64,000 nt of DNA from an uncultured Prevotella sp. GTDB taxonomy: Bacteria; Bacteroidota; Bacteroidia; Bacteroidales; Bacteroidaceae. This document shows positions 18,468 to 28,943 of the stretch, piece after piece. The notes under the pieces are model-generated. The model was not told the DNA's origin, searched no databases, and saw nothing but the letters and a program-made list of their open reading frames with translations. The translations under genes and the position numbers were made by a program. The DNA lies in assembly GCA_900314995.1 (NCBI GenBank), contig OMXK01000006.1, positions 24,068 to 88,067 of the forward strand. Reading direction: 5' to 3'. The first letter of the stretch is position 1, and each line of letters begins with the position of its first letter.

Positions 18468-19475
18468 TTAGTTCTTGGCAGGCACTTCACCGAAGCGCTT
18501 GGGCTTTACATAATTATTAATAAGAGGCGTGAATGCGTTCATAATCAGAATAGCGAACGACATACCCTCGGGATAGGCACCCCAGTTACGGATAATGACC
18601 GTCAGGACGCCAATGGCCACACCATAGATGAGCTGTCCTTTGGGTGTCATCGGGCTGGTCACATAGTCCGTTGCCATGAAGATTGCACCCAACATCAGAC
18701 CTCCGGAGAAGATGACTGAGATAGGATCAGCGTAGATAGGATTAGCCAGATGGAGCAGACCAGCAAACACGAACACCGTGCAGATAATAGATACAGGGAT
18801 ATGCCAGGTGATGATCTTCTTCCACAGCATGAAGGCCAGACCGAGCAATAGGGCCAGCGCACAGACCTCCCCCAGTGAACCAGCACCATAACCACAGTCA
18901 CTTGGAAGGCCAATAAACATGTGCAGGCTCTCAGGGAGTTCATTTAATAATGAAGCATCCCCGCTCTTAATAGCTGCTTTCATGATAGAAAGAGGTGTTG
19001 CCCCCGTCTCTGCATCAAGATAACTGCCCAACTGTCCTGCCTGTGGCCACGACGTCATCTGGGCGGGGAAGGCGACAAGCAGGGCAGCACGACCTACAAG
19101 TGCAGGGTTGAAGAGATTGTTGCCCAGACCTCCGAATGTCATCTTGGCCACACCGATGGCGAAGAGCGCACCGATGAGGATGATCCAGATGGGGAGGTTT
19201 GACGGCAGGTTGAAGGCCAGGAGCAGACCCGTGAGGATGGCAGAGCCGTCGCAGATGGTGTTACGCTCCTGCTTCAAGATATATTTGCTGATAGCCCACT
19301 CTAAGAAGACGCAGGCTGCCACACTCGTTGCCGTAACGATGACTGAGCCAAGGCCGAAATAGATGAACGACACGAGCAGAGCAGGCATCAAGGCGATGAT
19401 GACGCCGTACATGTTGCGCTCTACGGTATCAGTTCCATGTGCGTGTGGCGATAATGATACAATTAATTTTCCCAT
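18468..19475 (-). CDS. rnfD: Rnf complex subunit RnfD (covalent FMN)
   Basis: An integral membrane subunit of 335 residues with about nine helices. The flavinylation motif appears as ETGATPLS near residue 155, where FMN is attached through the threonine. AEPxxTxxKRFGEVP-like charged residues end the protein. It forms the ion-translocating core with RnfA, RnfE and RnfG. Confidence 0.95.
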   Translation of the reverse strand: MGKLIVSLSPHAHGTDTVERNMYGVIIALMPALLVSFIYFGLGSVIVTATSVAACVFLEWAISKYILKQERNTICDGSAILTGLLLAFNLPSNLPIWIILIGALFAIGVAKMTFGGLGNNLFNPALVGRAALLVAFPAQMTSWPQAGQLGSYLDAETGATPLSIMKAAIKSGDASLLNELPESLHMFIGLPSDCGYGAGSLGEVCALALLLGLAFMLWKKIITWHIPVSIICTVFVFAGLLHLANPIYADPISVIFSGGLMLGAIFMATDYVTSPMTPKGQLIYGVAIGVLTVIIRNWGAYPEGMSFAILIMNAFTPLINNYVKPKRFGEVPAKN

Positions 19476-19505
19476 TGTATGTGTACCTTTTACTTTTTTA
19501 CCTTT

Positions 19506-20873
19506 TTACTTTTTTGCAGCGCGGCTGCGGATGATACCCATGACGGTACTCTTTCCTTGACGGATGTTGTCGAGAAGCGGACGGTGGGCAGGACAGGTGA
19601 ACTGACATGAACCACACTCAATGCAACTCACGATGTCCTCACGCTCAGCACGCTCCCAATTCTTCACCTCAGAGATACTGGCAAGCAGATAGGGTTCCAA
19701 TCCCATTGGACAGACTCCTACGCACTTGGCACATCGGATACACGACTGCGGCTCCTTACGGCGGGCTTCATCATCAGAGATGATCGTCACAGAGTTGGTT
19801 CCCTTACAGATAGGCACCTCTGTCGATGTGAGTGCCTTACCCATCATCGGACCACCGGCCAGCAGTTTATTGTCACCCTCAGGCATACCACCACAGGCTT
19901 CGATCAGATCCTGCATGGGTGTTCCCATACGGACGAGGAAATTACCTGGATTCTGGAGCTTCTTTCCTGTCACGGTGGTATAGCGCTCGAAAAGTGGCTT
20001 GTGCTTCATAACAGCCTCATAGACAGCAAAAGCAGTACCCACATTCTGGACAATTGCACCCACATTCACAGGAATTGCAGGAGGTGCAGGCACTTGACGA
20101 CGGATGACAGCATCCACCAACTGCTTCTCACCACCCTGTGGGTAGCGCTGCATAAGGGGAACCACCTCTACGTTATAGGCAGAACTGCCAAACTTCTCTG
20201 CGCATTTCTTCGTAAGCAGCTCGATAGCCGGCATCTTATTGGTCTCGATACCGATATAACCTGTCGTCACCTTTGCGCCCTTCATCAGCAGTTCGAGACC
20301 AACGAGGATCTCATCTGCATGCTCCATCATCAGACGGTAGTCGGCTGTGATATAAGGCTCGCACTCAACGGCATTGATAATCACGCACTCGGCTTTGGCT
20401 GTTGGCGGTGGTGTCAGCTTAATGAAAGTGGGGAAACAAGCGCCGCCCATACCAACGACGCCAGCATCTTTAATGCGATTGACAATCTCTTCAGGCGTCA
20501 GTTCCGGATGAGTTTCTACCGTCTCCAGTTTATCGGAACGGTCGATACTATTTTCCCATTCATCACCATTGACGGTAATATAGATAGCAGGCTTGCGATA
20601 GCCTGTTGCATCAATGGCTGTGTCAATCTTAGCGACTGTTCCGCTTACTGATGAGAAAATGGGCGCAGAAACGAAACCTCCAGCCTCAGCAATCATCGTA
20701 CCCACCTTCACTCTGTCACCCTTCTGAACGACGGGCTTGGCAGGAGCACCGATGTGCTGGCTCAATGGGAAGATGGCCTGTTTCGGAAGTGCTGCCACCT
20801 GCGTCTTGGCTTCGTGTGTCAGCTTGTTCTCCTCGGGGTGTATACCACCTATTCTAAATGTTTTGATGTTCAT
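19506..20873 (-). CDS. rnfC: Rnf complex subunit RnfC (NADH site)
   Basis: The cytoplasmic subunit of 455 residues carrying the NAD(H)-binding and flavin region (GVVGMGGACFPTFIKL; AVECEPYITADYRLM) followed by two 4Fe-4S motifs, CIRCAKCVGVCP and CIECGSCQFTCP, near residues 378-425. It exchanges electrons with NAD. It starts 17 bp after rnfB. Confidence 0.96.
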   Translation of the reverse strand: MNIKTFRIGGIHPEENKLTHEAKTQVAALPKQAIFPLSQHIGAPAKPVVQKGDRVKVGTMIAEAGGFVSAPIFSSVSGTVAKIDTAIDATGYRKPAIYITVNGDEWENSIDRSDKLETVETHPELTPEEIVNRIKDAGVVGMGGACFPTFIKLTPPPTAKAECVIINAVECEPYITADYRLMMEHADEILVGLELLMKGAKVTTGYIGIETNKMPAIELLTKKCAEKFGSSAYNVEVVPLMQRYPQGGEKQLVDAVIRRQVPAPPAIPVNVGAIVQNVGTAFAVYEAVMKHKPLFERYTTVTGKKLQNPGNFLVRMGTPMQDLIEACGGMPEGDNKLLAGGPMMGKALTSTEVPICKGTNSVTIISDDEARRKEPQSCIRCAKCVGVCPMGLEPYLLASISEVKNWERAEREDIVSCIECGSCQFTCPAHRPLLDNIRQGKSTVMGIIRSRAAKK

Positions 20874-20890
20874 AACGAAGGTCTCCTTTC

Positions 20891-21931
20891 TTATTTAATG
20901 GAAATAGAAGAATCTGTATCCAGAAAAGCACCACGGGAAGGTTCCTTCACAGCAGGCTTCTGCTCAACTGGTGCCTTTGGCTTTTCAACGGGCTTTGGAG
21001 CTTCTTTCGGCTTCTCAGCGGGAGCTGCTTTCGGAGATTCTGAAGGTTTCTCTTCAGGAGCAGGTTTCGGAGCAGCAGGCTCTTTCGGTTTTGGAGCAGG
21101 TGCTGGCGTTGGGAAGTTGACGTCGAGGATAGCCTTCTTCGGACAAGCGGTAACACACTTCCGACACAGACGGCATTTCTCAAAGTCAATGTAGGCGAGA
21201 TTGTTCTCAACGGTAATGGCACCGAAGTTACATTCCTTCTCACACTTGCCACAACCGATACAGCTGACAGCACAAGCCTTCATGGCAACAGGACCTTTGT
21301 CCTTGTTGACACATGATACATACACTCTCCTACCCTTCGGACCTTTCTTGCGTAGTTCGATGATGTTACGTGGACAAGCCTTCACACAGGCACCACAAGA
21401 AGTACACTTCTCCTCATCGACAGCAGGGATTCCTGTAGCCGGATCAATGGAGATAGCACCAAACTGACAAGCGGCGACACAATCGCCACAACCCAGACAG
21501 CCATAGCCACAGGCAGTCTCACCTGCACCACAGGCATTCATGGCAGCACATGTACGGAGACCTGAGTATTCGGCGATACGAGGACGATGCTCACATGTGC
21601 CATTACATCTCACGACAGCTACCATAGGCTCGGAATTGGCTATGGCCATTCCAAGCAGATCAGCCACCTTTCCCATGACTTCAGCACCACCCACAGGACA
21701 AGACAGCCCGTCGATGCTTCCGGCATCAGCTCCTTTTACGAGCGCATCAGCCATACCGCTGCATCCAGGAAATCCACATCCACCGCAATTGGCACCGGGA
21801 AGTACCTCACTTACCTGAGCAATACGGGGATCTTCATAGACAGCGAATTTCTTCGAGGCGGCAAATAGCACAACAGCTGCTATCAAGCCAATGGCGCCCA
21901 AGACAATTACTGCAATCAAGATGAAATTCAT
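20891..21931 (-). CDS. rnfB: Rnf complex subunit RnfB with Pro/Lys/Glu-rich tail
   Basis: The ferredoxin-facing iron-sulfur subunit, 346 residues. One N-terminal membrane helix (5-25) is followed by the 4Fe-4S motif CGGCGFPGCSG and six further cysteine clusters, including CTSCGACVKACP, CIGCGKCEKECN and CRLCRKCVTACP. After about residue 272 comes a roughly 70-residue tail made of Pro-Lys-Glu-Ala repeats (PAPKPKE, EEKPSES, EAPKPVEKPK), absent from short RnfB proteins. The tail is probably disordered. Confidence 0.95.
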   Translation of the reverse strand: MNFILIAVIVLGAIGLIAAVVLFAASKKFAVYEDPRIAQVSEVLPGANCGGCGFPGCSGMADALVKGADAGSIDGLSCPVGGAEVMGKVADLLGMAIANSEPMVAVVRCNGTCEHRPRIAEYSGLRTCAAMNACGAGETACGYGCLGCGDCVAACQFGAISIDPATGIPAVDEEKCTSCGACVKACPRNIIELRKKGPKGRRVYVSCVNKDKGPVAMKACAVSCIGCGKCEKECNFGAITVENNLAYIDFEKCRLCRKCVTACPKKAILDVNFPTPAPAPKPKEPAAPKPAPEEKPSESPKAAPAEKPKEAPKPVEKPKAPVEQKPAVKEPSRGAFLDTDSSISIK

Positions 21932-21958
21932 AAACTTTTATATTTGTATAGTTTGTTA

Positions 21959-22378
21959 TTAATTTGTTTCGAGTTGAAATGCCAGTTGCTCTCGGAGGTT
22001 ATTCCGAAAAAGCCAAAGCACAAAATAATAAGGTATGAGCGATCCCAAGCCGGAGAGAGCCGCCAAGCCTTCTTGTCCTGTCAGTTGAAGGACGACCACC
22101 AGCACCGTCACAAGTACCACAAAAGGAATACCGAAAGCAAAGAGTAAAGCACGGCCTGCAACATCGCGCGAAGCACTGACCATGACAGGGTCTCCGACTT
22201 TCAAGGATACGGTATTGCGTACATTGAATACGTCGACAATCTTCTCCTTCGACTCCGAAGCACTACAATGAGCGGCAACCTTACAAGCTGCACAAGCAGA
22301 TGTCTGGAGAATACGTACCTTGACACAATCTCCTACCACCGATTCGATAATACCTGAATGACTTATTTGATTATGCAC
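21959..22378 (-). CDS. RseC/MucC-like positive regulator family protein
   Basis: A small membrane protein of the RseC family, which in many bacteria sits beside or inside rnf operons. ISHSGIIESVVGDCVKVRI leads into the cysteine pattern SACAACKVAAHC, followed by two membrane helices (about residues 75-95 and 100-120). I prefer the GTG start at 22378 (139 residues). The ATG at 22402 lies upstream of the -7 box at 22383-22390, so it would not be on the transcript made from that promoter. If another promoter exists, the longer form (147 residues) is possible. Confidence 0.8.
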   Translation of the reverse strand: MHNQISHSGIIESVVGDCVKVRILQTSACAACKVAAHCSASESKEKIVDVFNVRNTVSLKVGDPVMVSASRDVAGRALLFAFGIPFVVLVTVLVVVLQLTGQEGLAALSGLGSLIPYYFVLWLFRNNLREQLAFQLETN

Positions 22379-22382
22379 TTTG

Positions 22383-22413
22383 CAAAGGTACGATAATCTC
22401 ATGAGAAATCAAA
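22383..22413 (-). promoter_or_regulatory. Promoter of rseC-rnf operon
   Basis: Minus-strand TTTG (22413-22410), 19-bp spacer, TACCTTTG (22390-22383). It overlaps the alternative ATG of rseC and implies a leaderless or very short leader mRNA. Confidence 0.75.
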
Positions 22414-22451
22414 GTAAAAAAGGGTATTTTTCACAAAAATATTCGTAATCG

Positions 22452-22483
22452 TTTGCAGTTACAAAAGATTTTTTATACTTTTG
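22452..22483 (+). promoter_or_regulatory. Promoter of acidic hypothetical gene
   Basis: TTTG (22452-22455), 20-bp spacer, TACTTTTG (22476-22483); divergent from the rseC-rnf promoter. It decides the start at 22508 rather than the ATG at 22481, which overlaps the -7 box. Confidence 0.8.
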
Positions 22484-22507
22484 TGCCGACATAAAGAACA
22501 AAGGACA

Positions 22508-22948
22508 ATGAAAACCAGCGAACAGACGCTACAACAGGTAGACCGTGCCATTAGGAAAATCGAAGAGAAGTTTCCTGCAACAGAAGAGGCTGTCTTAATG
22601 ACAGACATTCATATCCGTGTTTCACAAGAGACGGGTGAATTGACTGTGTATAATGATGATGATAACGAGATTACCCGGTGTATCATCGAACAATGGATTG
22701 ACAATAAAGAAGACGATTTCTACGAGCAGATAGCTTCTGTCTTGCGTGCAAGTCTTGAAAAGCATAAGAAAACCATTGAGGCGATGTCGCTGCTAAAGCC
22801 TTTCTCGTTCGTCCTTGAGGATGATGACAAGGAGTCTATCGCAGAACTCTTTCTGGCTGACGATGAACTGGTCATCATTAACCCCGACCTGATGGAGGGA
22901 TTAGATGATGACCTGGATGAATTCTTGGAAAAGTTGCTGAAAGACTAG
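22508..22948 (+). CDS. Conserved acidic hypothetical protein
   Basis: 146 residues from MKTSEQTLQQVDRAIRKIEE; no family recognised. The protein is very acidic, mixed alpha/beta, with an N-terminal amphipathic helix, a central strand segment (TDIHIRVSQETGELTVYND) and a C-terminus dominated by Asp and Glu (LDDDLDEFLEKLLKD). No signal peptide or membrane segment, so cytoplasmic. It is convergent with the following lipoprotein gene, 1 bp apart. Confidence 0.75.
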   Translation: MKTSEQTLQQVDRAIRKIEEKFPATEEAVLMTDIHIRVSQETGELTVYNDDDNEITRCIIEQWIDNKEDDFYEQIASVLRASLEKHKKTIEAMSLLKPFSFVLEDDDKESIAELFLADDELVIINPDLMEGLDDDLDEFLEKLLKD

Positions 22949-22949
22949 C

Positions 22950-23582
22950 CTACTCTTCTTTCTTACTGCTTCGAAGTGCGAATCTACGGGCATCGTCGAT
23001 GTAATATACCTCTTCTGATTGCGCTGTTTGCCGTGTTTTAGAATAGTCCAGCAAATGTATTTCGTAATCGCTTGTGATTGAGAAATATTGCACAAACTCT
23101 TCCGGATTGATGTCGTCTTCCTTATCCTCGACAGCATAGAGGCATAACTTGTCGACGGGTACATATTCATTATCGAGTGAATAGAGCCAGATGGTATATT
23201 GCCCTTCATATTCATCAACTGCCAACAGCATCAAGCGAGCGCCCAAACTCTCCGGAAGACTGGCGGCTTTAGGATGAACACCTTTTTCGAGATTCATATA
23301 TGAAATGATCTCCGCAGGCACCTCCTTGAAGTCGGGAAGGAATCTGACATAATCTTCTGTATAGCTGATAGGTAACGACTGAAGATACAGACTGTCATAG
23401 AACAATTTAAGCGGATTACTGGCATCTTCAAGGTTGATACCCTGAAGCTTTAGTTTCTCTCTAATCTCAAGTGCCTTCACGCTGTCAAGCTTATGCTGCA
23501 GTTCTTCAGGCGATAATTGTTTCCGGCCACCACATGAGAAACACAAGATGGCAATACCCAATAAACCAATAAGCTTTTTCAT
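22950..23582 (-). CDS. Hypothetical lipoprotein
   Basis: 210 residues with a lipoprotein signal (MKKLIGLLGIAILCFSCGG; lipobox Cys at 17). The mature protein starts with a charged helix rich in Glu and Lys and continues as mixed alpha/beta with many Tyr. No domain recognised. It follows the GHL10 hydrolase by 23 bp and is the last gene of the leftward run that begins with the MBL hydrolase at 30271. Confidence 0.75.
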   Translation of the reverse strand: MKKLIGLLGIAILCFSCGGRKQLSPEELQHKLDSVKALEIREKLKLQGINLEDASNPLKLFYDSLYLQSLPISYTEDYVRFLPDFKEVPAEIISYMNLEKGVHPKAASLPESLGARLMLLAVDEYEGQYTIWLYSLDNEYVPVDKLCLYAVEDKEDDINPEEFVQYFSITSDYEIHLLDYSKTRQTAQSEEVYYIDDARRFALRSSKKEE

Positions 23583-23605
23583 CCTGTTATATGTTATGCT
23601 GATTC

Positions 23606-25087
23606 CTATAGTTTGATTTTCTTCTTAACGGCCTTACTCTCGTTCTGAAGACGATCCAATGCCGTCACGACATATACCCATTTCTCCTTACCGTTCTTAT
23701 AAGGAAGTGTGACGAATGTCTGGTTAGTGATGGCGAAGATCTTTGACGGATCATCGGTGTTGACGGTTTCACCCGGCGCAAAGCGGTAAACGACATATTT
23801 GACGGCTTCATCATCCCATGACTTATACTTGGGTGCTGTCCAGAAAAGCACATAGTCGTCATCTATCCACATGGGTTTTAGTTTCTTGACCTTTTTGGGG
23901 GCCTTGCCATCAATAAACGGCATTTCTGGTTGCAAAGCGGGATATTTCCAATACACATCACGCAGGTTGCTACCATAATTGCCCACATTGTCTACTGCTG
24001 CTTTGGCATACCATAACACGGTACCTTTTACATTGTTCATCTGCTTATGAAGTGTCATCTTTGCACGCTGTTGATGACTTTGAGGATTGATGGGGTCAGC
24101 ATTCTTCACTGTCCGCTCAATGTCTTCACCAATGATGAGTGGACGCGCCCCGGCATATTGATTCCACCATTTAATCAACGTCTCGTAGTCAGCCACCTTA
24201 TGGCCTATCTCCCAATAAATCTGGGGAACACAATAGTCAAGCCAGCCGTTGTTGACCCATAACAGGACATCTGCATACAGATCATCATAGTTCTGAGTGC
24301 CGTTTGTATTACTGCCAATCGGTGAATTCTTTTTGTTACGATAGATGCCAAATGGCGATATACCGACTTTCACCCAGGGCTTTGTCTCATGAACAGTCTT
24401 ATAGAACTGTTCGATAAAGAGATTCACATTATAGCGTCGCCAGTCTCTCTGGTCTTTGATGCCATTGGAATTGTCTTGGAACAGTTCGTCATCAGGAATG
24501 CTGAGACCCTTCACAGGATAAGGATAGAAATAGTCATCCATGTGAATACCATCAACATCATAGCGGCTAACAATATCTTTTGCTACTTCACAAATATAAT
24601 CGCGATTCTCGGGGATACCAGGATTAAGGATGAATAATTCATCGTAAGCAAAACAGTTCATGGGCTTGCGAACGGCGATATGCTTCGGTGACAGTTGGCG
24701 TGTACCTTTGGTCTTGGCTCTGTAGGGATTGATCCATGCATGCAGTTCCATGCCACGCTTATGGCATTCGGTAATCATCCACTTCAGGGGATCCCAATAA
24801 GGACTAGGTGCAACACCCTGTGTGCCAGTCAGGAAACGGCTCCAAGGTTCCAGTTTACTTTCATATAATGCGTCACACTCAGGCCGGACCTGAAAGATAA
24901 TCACATTTACACCGTCTTTCTTCAGTTCGTCTAACTGATACGTCAGTGTCTGTTGCATCCTGGCTGTTCCAAGTCCTTGGAATTGTCCGTTAACACATTG
25001 GATCCATGCACCACGCATCTCACGCTTCTGAGCGCCGGCTATCGTTATTGAAAGGAGCGCTAAAATCAATAATATTGTTTTCTTCAT
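23606..25087 (-). CDS. GHL10-type glycoside hydrolase (DUF187)
   Basis: A secreted hydrolase of 493 residues with signal peptide MKKTILLILALLSITIAGAQ. Residues about 24-330 form the GHL10/DUF187 TIM barrel: REMRGAWIQC, VNVIIFQVRPECDALY, HAWINPYRAK, VDGIHMDDYFYP and VKVGISPFGIY are all characteristic. The C-terminal about 110 residues look like a fibronectin type III module (YVLFWTAPKYKSWDDEAVKYV). Related proteins act on cell-wall or surface glycans; substrate unknown. Confidence 0.87.
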   Translation of the reverse strand: MKKTILLILALLSITIAGAQKREMRGAWIQCVNGQFQGLGTARMQQTLTYQLDELKKDGVNVIIFQVRPECDALYESKLEPWSRFLTGTQGVAPSPYWDPLKWMITECHKRGMELHAWINPYRAKTKGTRQLSPKHIAVRKPMNCFAYDELFILNPGIPENRDYICEVAKDIVSRYDVDGIHMDDYFYPYPVKGLSIPDDELFQDNSNGIKDQRDWRRYNVNLFIEQFYKTVHETKPWVKVGISPFGIYRNKKNSPIGSNTNGTQNYDDLYADVLLWVNNGWLDYCVPQIYWEIGHKVADYETLIKWWNQYAGARPLIIGEDIERTVKNADPINPQSHQQRAKMTLHKQMNNVKGTVLWYAKAAVDNVGNYGSNLRDVYWKYPALQPEMPFIDGKAPKKVKKLKPMWIDDDYVLFWTAPKYKSWDDEAVKYVVYRFAPGETVNTDDPSKIFAITNQTFVTLPYKNGKEKWVYVVTALDRLQNESKAVKKKIKL

Positions 25088-25096
25088 TGTCTTTAA

Positions 25097-25717
25097 TTAT
25101 TTCAAATAGGTATATATGTCTTTTGTCCAGTCTTCACCATTCTTGGGGCACATCGTAGCGATGCCCAGTTGTCCGGCCATAGCCACGTTGGCTGGTCCGT
25201 CATCCAGGAAAAGGGTTTCTGAAGGATTCAGTTGCGCTTCATGTAGTACATGCTCGAAAAAGCGCCGATCAGGTTTCATGACGCCTATTTCATAGCTTAA
25301 GTAACACCCGTCCAGATAATCCTCGATCGAATGACCTTCGCCATCAAAGTCTGGTGACTTCACCCATGACATCATATAAGGATTGGTGTTCGATAGAAGG
25401 AAGAGTCTATACCCTTCTTCCCGGAGTTTCCTGAGCACATCCAGATTCCGCTTGGGAACTTCCCGTGCATAGCCGAGCCAGGCATAGCGGCATTCATCCC
25501 AGGAAACCTCCCGATTGACCATCTTGCTGATTTCACTACGGAAGGTCTCATCGCTGATGTTGCCACGCTCCAAATCGCCGAATATGCCTGTCTGTGTATA
25601 GGAATCAAGCTGTTTGACAGCATCATGCAGCCCTAACTCCCTAAAACGCCGGATTGCCTCCTGGGGATCAAGCGTTATAATAACGCCACCTAAGTCGAAT
25701 ATGATATTCCTAATCAT
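25097..25717 (-). CDS. HAD-superfamily phosphatase
   Basis: 206 residues, subfamily IA. Motif I is [10 protein letters not shown] (the second Asp of DxD is Gly, as often in FDLGGV-type members), motif [10 protein letters not shown], motif [12 protein letters not shown] and motif [11 protein letters not shown]. Probably a small-molecule phosphatase; substrate unknown. Its start overlaps the metH stop by 4 bp (ATGA), so translation is coupled to methionine synthase. Confidence 0.88.
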   Translation of the reverse strand: MIRNIIFDLGGVIITLDPQEAIRRFRELGLHDAVKQLDSYTQTGIFGDLERGNISDETFRSEISKMVNREVSWDECRYAWLGYAREVPKRNLDVLRKLREEGYRLFLLSNTNPYMMSWVKSPDFDGEGHSIEDYLDGCYLSYEIGVMKPDRRFFEHVLHEAQLNPSETLFLDDGPANVAMAGQLGIATMCPKNGEDWTKDIYTYLK

Positions 25718-28461
25718 TTAAACAAATCCAATTTATGCTTTCTTGCTTCTTCAAGATTCTTCAGAGATTCCTGTTCTTGTTGATAATCCTCACGCAGATG
25801 CTGATATTTCTCTGCCAGCTCCTGCCCTACCTCCTGCTCGTTAGTCATCAATCGGGCAGCGACAAGGGCATTCTGGGACGCATCCTTCAACCATACCACA
25901 GGACCGGAGTAGACTGGTGCTATTTTCAAGGCGACATGCAACTCGCTGGTTGTAGCACCACCTATCATAATCGGAATATTCAGTCCTGCTCGCTTCAGTT
26001 CTTTGGCCACATTGACCATTTCCTCGAGACTTGGGGTAATCAGACCGCTCAGACCGATGATATCCACATGCTCCTCCTGTGCCTTCCTGACAATCTGTTC
26101 CGCAGGAACCATTACCCCCATGTCGATAATCTCATAGTTATTACAGGCCATGATGACACCAACGATGTTCTTGCCGATATCATGCACATCTCCCTTGACG
26201 GTAGCCAAAAGCACTTTTCCGGCACTTTTGCCACCTTCAGCTTTTTCTGCTTCAATATATGGCTGGAGGATGCTTACTGCCTGTTTCATCGTCCGGGCGG
26301 TCTTCACCACTTGGGGCAAGAACATCTTTCCCTCGCCAAAGAGTTGTCCGACGGTATTCATACCCGCCATGAGCGGACCCTCGATGATGTTGATGGCATG
26401 AGGATATTTCTTCAGGGCTTCCTGCATGTCTTCTTCCAGATGGTCGCCAATGCCCTTGACGAGTGCTTGCTCTAGCCTGTCCTCAAGAGGCATGTCCTTT
26501 CTGGATTCATCCGCTTCTGCCGTTGTGGTTTCCTTACCGTTGGCAGCACTTGTCTGTTGCTCTAATAACCTGCTGGCCAACTCTACCAGTCTGTTGGAGG
26601 CATCGTGTTTCTGATTCAGGATGACATCCTCAATCACTTCAAGTTGATCGTGAGGAATATCTGCGTATGTTACTTTTGTTGAGGGGTTTACGATGCCGAA
26701 GTCCATGCCGTTATGAATGGCATGATAGAGGAATACGGCATGCATGGCCTCGCGGATATAGTTGTTGCCTCTGAATGAGAAACTCAGATTGCTGATGCCA
26801 CCGCTGATATGTGCCCCAGGGAGATTCTGACGTATCCAGCCAGTAGCCTTGATGAAGTCGGCAGCATAGCTGTCGTGCTCTTCCATTCCTGTAGCCACAG
26901 CCAGCACATTCGGGTCAAAGATGATGTCCAGCGGATTCATGCCAATACGTTCCGTCAACAATCGGTAAGAGCGCGCTGCAATCTCTATGCGTCGCTCATA
27001 ACTGGTGGCTTGTCCTTGTTCGTCAAAGCACATCACAACCACTGCAGCCCCATAGCGCTTCACGTCCTGGGCATGTTGCAGAAATACTTCTTCACCCTCT
27101 TTGAGGGAGATGGAGTTGACGATGCTCTTGCCTTGAACACATTTCAGTCCAGCCTTGATGACCTCCCAGTCTGAAGAGTCGATCATCAACGGCACACGGG
27201 CAATATCCGGTTCTGCTGCAATCCGGTTCAGAAAGTTCACCATCTCTGCCTTGGCATCCAGCAGACCGTCATCCATATTGATGTCGATGACTAAAGCACC
27301 GTCAGAAACCTGTTTACGGGCAATCGTCACGGCTTCATCATAATTCTTTTCTTTAATCAATCGTAAGAATTTTCGTGAACCTGCTACATTGCAGCGTTCT
27401 CCGACATTCACGAAATGGACATCAGGCGTAACGTCCAACAGTTCCAGCCCGCTGAGCCACATCGTCTGAGGCTTGGCTACCGGAATATGAGGTCTCTTCC
27501 CTTCTGCTATCTTTGCATAAGCAGCAATGAACGTCTCGTCAGTACCACAGCAACCGCCGATAATGTTTACCAGTCCTTCATCCACGAGTTCAGCCATCTT
27601 TGGCGTCATCGTTTCTGCCGTTTCATCATATAATCCCATGGAATTGGGAAGTCCGGCATTCGGATAAGCACTGATATAATAAGGTGCCCGATGGGCGAGT
27701 TCCTTTAGGAAAGGCTTCATCTGAGTGGCCCCAAACGAGCAGTTGAGTCCTACGGAGAAGATTGGGTAGGTACTGATACTGGCAAGGAAGGCATCGAGGG
27801 TCTGGCCACTCAGGGTTCGGCCTGCCAGATCACTGACAGTCGCAGAAAGCATGATGGGCAGTTCCCGTTTCTGTTGTGTCATGACGTGTATGGCGGCATC
27901 GATAGCCACCTTGGCATTAAGCGTATCGAAGATGGTCTCGATGAGTAAGACATCCACCCCACCCTCTATCAATGCCTTGATCTGTTCTTCGTAGGCCGAG
28001 AATAACACATCATAGGTCAGATCTCTTTTGGCAGGATTGCTCACGTCTGGCGACATCGAGCAGGTCTTGTTGGTAGGTCCGATGGAACCAGCCACAAAAC
28101 GGGGTTTCTCTGGTGTCGACAGTTCATCGGCCACCTTTCGGGCGATACGAGCCCCTTCACGGGCCATCTCATAGGCCACCTCTTCGAGGAAATAGTCTGC
28201 CTGAGAGATACGCTGACTGCTGAATGTGTTGGTCGTGATAATATCGGCTCCTGCCACCAGGTAGTCCCAATGGATGGCAGAAATCACATCCGGGCGGGTA
28301 ATCGACAGGACATCATTGTTGCCTTTCAGTTGACCGGGAATGTCCTGAAAGCGGTTCCCACGGAAATCTTCTTCCGTAAGCTCGAATGATTGGATCTTTG
28401 TTCCCATCGCTCCGTCGAGGATGAGTATCCTGTTCTTGATGATATCGGTAAGTCTAGTCAT
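25714..28461 (-). CDS. metH: Cobalamin-dependent methionine synthase lacking the reactivation domain
   Basis: Transfers a methyl group from methyltetrahydrofolate to homocysteine through cobalamin. Domains in order: homocysteine-binding barrel (1-330, zinc ligands Cys241, Cys304, Cys305 in GLNCSFG and GGCCGTDET), folate-binding barrel (about 345-610, [15 protein letters not shown]), cobalamin cap (about 655-745) and Rossmann cobalamin domain with GDVHDIGKN (lower axial His760). It ends at residue 915, where E. coli MetH (about 1,227) continues into the S-adenosylmethionine reactivation domain. It starts 1 bp inside the smpB stop (TAATG). Confidence 0.95.
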   Translation of the reverse strand: MTRLTDIIKNRILILDGAMGTKIQSFELTEEDFRGNRFQDIPGQLKGNNDVLSITRPDVISAIHWDYLVAGADIITTNTFSSQRISQADYFLEEVAYEMAREGARIARKVADELSTPEKPRFVAGSIGPTNKTCSMSPDVSNPAKRDLTYDVLFSAYEEQIKALIEGGVDVLLIETIFDTLNAKVAIDAAIHVMTQQKRELPIMLSATVSDLAGRTLSGQTLDAFLASISTYPIFSVGLNCSFGATQMKPFLKELAHRAPYYISAYPNAGLPNSMGLYDETAETMTPKMAELVDEGLVNIIGGCCGTDETFIAAYAKIAEGKRPHIPVAKPQTMWLSGLELLDVTPDVHFVNVGERCNVAGSRKFLRLIKEKNYDEAVTIARKQVSDGALVIDINMDDGLLDAKAEMVNFLNRIAAEPDIARVPLMIDSSDWEVIKAGLKCVQGKSIVNSISLKEGEEVFLQHAQDVKRYGAAVVVMCFDEQGQATSYERRIEIAARSYRLLTERIGMNPLDIIFDPNVLAVATGMEEHDSYAADFIKATGWIRQNLPGAHISGGISNLSFSFRGNNYIREAMHAVFLYHAIHNGMDFGIVNPSTKVTYADIPHDQLEVIEDVILNQKHDASNRLVELASRLLEQQTSAANGKETTTAEADESRKDMPLEDRLEQALVKGIGDHLEEDMQEALKKYPHAINIIEGPLMAGMNTVGQLFGEGKMFLPQVVKTARTMKQAVSILQPYIEAEKAEGGKSAGKVLLATVKGDVHDIGKNIVGVIMACNNYEIIDMGVMVPAEQIVRKAQEEHVDIIGLSGLITPSLEEMVNVAKELKRAGLNIPIMIGGATTSELHVALKIAPVYSGPVVWLKDASQNALVAARLMTNEQEVGQELAEKYQHLREDYQQEQESLKNLEEARKHKLDLFK

Positions 28462-28943
28462 TATTTATACACTTTCATCGCTCTGTCGATCTCACGACGG
28501 TCTTCCTTCTCTTTCAATGTCTGCCGCTTATCATACTCTTTCTTACCTTTGCAGAGGGCAATGTCCATCTTGGCACGACCTTTGTCGTCGATGAAGACCA
28601 GCAGCGGCACGATCGTGTAACCGGTCTGTTTCGTTGCGCTCTCCAGGGCTCTAATTTCTTTCTTCGTCAGGAGGAGTTTGCGGTCGCGCTTCATCTCATG
28701 GTTGTTGTACGAACCATAGAAATAGGGACTGATGCTCATCCCTTTCACCCACATCTCACCATTGATGACGGTGCAGTAAGTGTCTACCAGACTGGCTTTT
28801 CCCAGACGGATACTCTTGATCTCCGTACCTGTCAGTACGATGCCTGCTGTGTAGGTCTCGATAAAGAAGTACTCAAACGAGGCCTTCTTGTTCTTGATCT
28901 GTATCGGACTCTTCTTCCTGAGTTGTTCCTCAGTCTTATTCAT
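28461..28943 (-). CDS. smpB: SsrA-binding protein SmpB
   Basis: The tmRNA partner in trans-translation rescue of stalled ribosomes. 160 residues; [33 protein letters not shown] and the basic C-terminal helix ([19 protein letters not shown]) are all typical. Embedded between DMP19 and metH in a leftward operon. Confidence 0.97.
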   Translation of the reverse strand: MNKTEEQLRKKSPIQIKNKKASFEYFFIETYTAGIVLTGTEIKSIRLGKASLVDTYCTVINGEMWVKGMSISPYFYGSYNNHEMKRDRKLLLTKKEIRALESATKQTGYTIVPLLVFIDDKGRAKMDIALCKGKKEYDKRQTLKEKEDRREIDRAMKVYK

